The position numbers and the translations under genes were made by a program. A stretch of DNA of 33,893 bases from Gemmatimonadales bacterium UBA7835 (GTDB lineage Bacteria > Gemmatimonadota > Gemmatimonadetes > Longimicrobiales > Gaopeijiaceae). The first letter of the stretch is position 1. Every line of letters starts with the position of its first letter. This document shows, one piece after another, positions 32,843 through 33,893 of this stretch. The stretch covers positions 27,180 to 61,072 of the forward strand of contig DLTN01000060.1 in the NCBI GenBank assembly GCA_002500925.1, written 5' to 3'. The notes under the pieces are model-generated. The model was not told where the DNA came from, did not search any database, and saw nothing but the letters and a program-made list of their open reading frames with translations.

Positions 32843-33893
32843 GAACTTAGTCTTTCCCGAAGCAGGCCTTCCACAATCTTCGGATCGGCCGCACCCCTGG
32901 TGGCCTTCATCACCTCTCCAATGAACAGGCCAATGAGCTTTCCCTTACCTTCACGATATGCTTCTACCTCCGCAGGATGCGAAGAAAGAACTTCTTCGAT
33001 AATCATCCCCAAAGCCTCCGTATCAGAGACAGTTTCGAGCCCCATTTCTCGCACTAACGCGTCCGGCTCTCCTCCGGACTCATTCATGCGCAGCAGCACA
33101 TCCTTGGCAGCCCGACGACTCACAGTGCCGTCACCCACCAACTCTACGAGACGACCTAGTGCTTCACCGGTAAAGCCTAATTTTGAAAGATCCCCATCCT
33201 CTGAAAGGCCCCGCACCTCTGTTACGATCCATGTGGCTATGGCCGTCGCATCCTGGTTCGCCTCCATCGCCGCTTCAAAGAACAAAGCAGTGTGAATAGA
33301 TCCAGTGAGCAGATCAGCATTCTCCGTTGAAAGGCCGTAGCTTGATTGGTAACGAGTGAAGCGCTCTTCTAGGCGGGAATCTTCTTCTCGCGCAGCCTGT
33401 CTAGCGGCACTTATCTGAGGCCTAACTGAAGGGCCCGAAATCTTCTCTTCCACAGCGCGAGCGTGCGCTAGTCCTCTATCACTTTTAACGCTGAAAGTGC
33501 TCTTAAGCGCCACGATACGGTTGAAAACAAGTCGCTCACCCAACCCGTCCACAGGGTCCCTCCAGAAGTATCCCGCGCGCTCAAACTGATATCGGGTCTC
33601 AGGACTGTCCAAACCTATAGATGGCTCGAGTTTGGCTTCGCTCGCCACCATAAGGGAATCCGGGTTTACACGCTCGATTAGTTCCTTATCCTCTTCAGAA
33701 TCTTGGTCGAGAGGCTTTAGGAGTCCCGAGAACAGTCTGACCTCAGCATCAAGAGCGCTATCAATCGCAACCCACTGAATCGTTCCTCGAACCTTACGTC
33801 CGTCAGGGCTTCCACCGCCACGCGTCGCGGAATCAACCGTGCATCGCAGTTCCGTGAGCACGCCCTTGTCGTCCTTGACGACCTCTTCACACC
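32839..33893 (-). CDS. glnS: glutaminyl-tRNA synthetase with GatB/YqeY-like C-terminal tail (5' end beyond window)
   Basis: The open frame continues to the right edge; 350 C-terminal residues are visible. Residues 1-135 of the fragment are the end of the GlnRS anticodon-binding barrels (DGRKVRGTIQWV and YQFERAGYFWRD, close to the E. coli enzyme). From about 170 to 350 comes a helical tail resembling the C-terminal half of GatB: EERFTRYQSSYGLSTENADLL, then the YqeY-like region with LGRLVELVGDGTVSRRAAKDVL and a final KIVEGLLRERL. This extension is known from Deinococcus GlnRS, where it helps bind tRNA-Gln. The catalytic domain lies outside the window. It is cotranslated with gltX downstream (ATGA overlap). 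Confidence 0.93.
   Translation of the reverse strand, partial: CEEVVKDDKGVLTELRCTVDSATRGGGSPDGRKVRGTIQWVAIDSALDAEVRLFSGLLKPLDQDSEEDKELIERVNPDSLMVASEAKLEPSIGLDSPETRYQFERAGYFWRDPVDGLGERLVFNRIVALKSTFSVKSDRGLAHARAVEEKISGPSVRPQISAARQAAREEDSRLEERFTRYQSSYGLSTENADLLTGSIHTALFFEAAMEANQDATAIATWIVTEVRGLSEDGDLSKLGFTGEALGRLVELVGDGTVSRRAAKDVLLRMNESGGEPDALVREMGLETVSDTEALGMIIEEVLSSHPAEVEAYREGKGKLIGLFIGEVMKATRGAADPKIVEGLLRERLSS

Noticed and set aside
1..33893. Insertion sequences, prophage, CRISPR array, rRNA or integrase attachment site at the tRNA
   Set aside because: No transposase, integrase, spaced direct repeats or duplicated tRNA 3' end were seen. The genes around the tRNA are core functions.

Overview
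The window looks like chromosomal core sequence from a diderm (Gram-negative) bacterium with a compact genome. Support for two membranes comes from a complete TolC/HlyD/RND tripartite pump, lipobox lipoproteins and an RmlC sugar epimerase. The phylum is inferred, not proven. A secreted glycine-zipper protein, a conserved family often mislabelled 'ABC transporter ATPase', a lone two-helix module normally fused to TPR or signalling proteins, and a GlnRS with a GatB/YqeY tail together suggest Gemmatimonadota or a relative. I see no insertion sequence, phage gene, integrase or CRISPR array.

Layout, left to right. A cut-off alpha/beta hydrolase, rfbC and a MATE exporter lie on the minus strand (1-2657). 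After a 357-bp gap with a candidate promoter and operator comes a plus-strand pair, a hotdog-fold DUF4442 protein and a nitronate monooxygenase-like flavoprotein (3015-4513). A minus-strand efflux operon follows (11516 down to 4494): TetR regulator, TolC, HlyD adaptor, RND permease and a small two-helix membrane protein, joined by overlaps or a 1-bp gap. A perfect palindrome sits at the tetR start. Next are a secreted protein, a tag-yheT pair (plus), an unknown conserved protein with a PerM/AI-2E transporter (minus), a short GGQ release-factor-like protein, an NTF2-like protein and a tRNA with anticodon CAU.

The second half is mostly housekeeping: trkA-trkH potassium uptake with a secreted cupin-like gene behind it (plus); an M50 protease-scpA-scpB-rluB operon (minus) divergent from rpsT, which has its own promoter and terminator; a pyrR-pyrB-pyrC pyrimidine operon (minus) divergent from an NhaC-type antiporter that carries an extra exported N-terminal domain; lexA-tadA-glycosidase (minus); and glnS-gltX (minus), running off the right edge.

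Co-directional genes usually overlap by 1-11 bases (ATGA, GTGA, TGATG), so most transcription units are tight operons. The most unusual item is the LexA homologue. It keeps a LexA winged helix and an Ala-Gly cleavage-site-like pair, but glutamate stands where the catalytic serine should be and phenylalanine where the catalytic lysine should be. It is probably unable to cleave itself.
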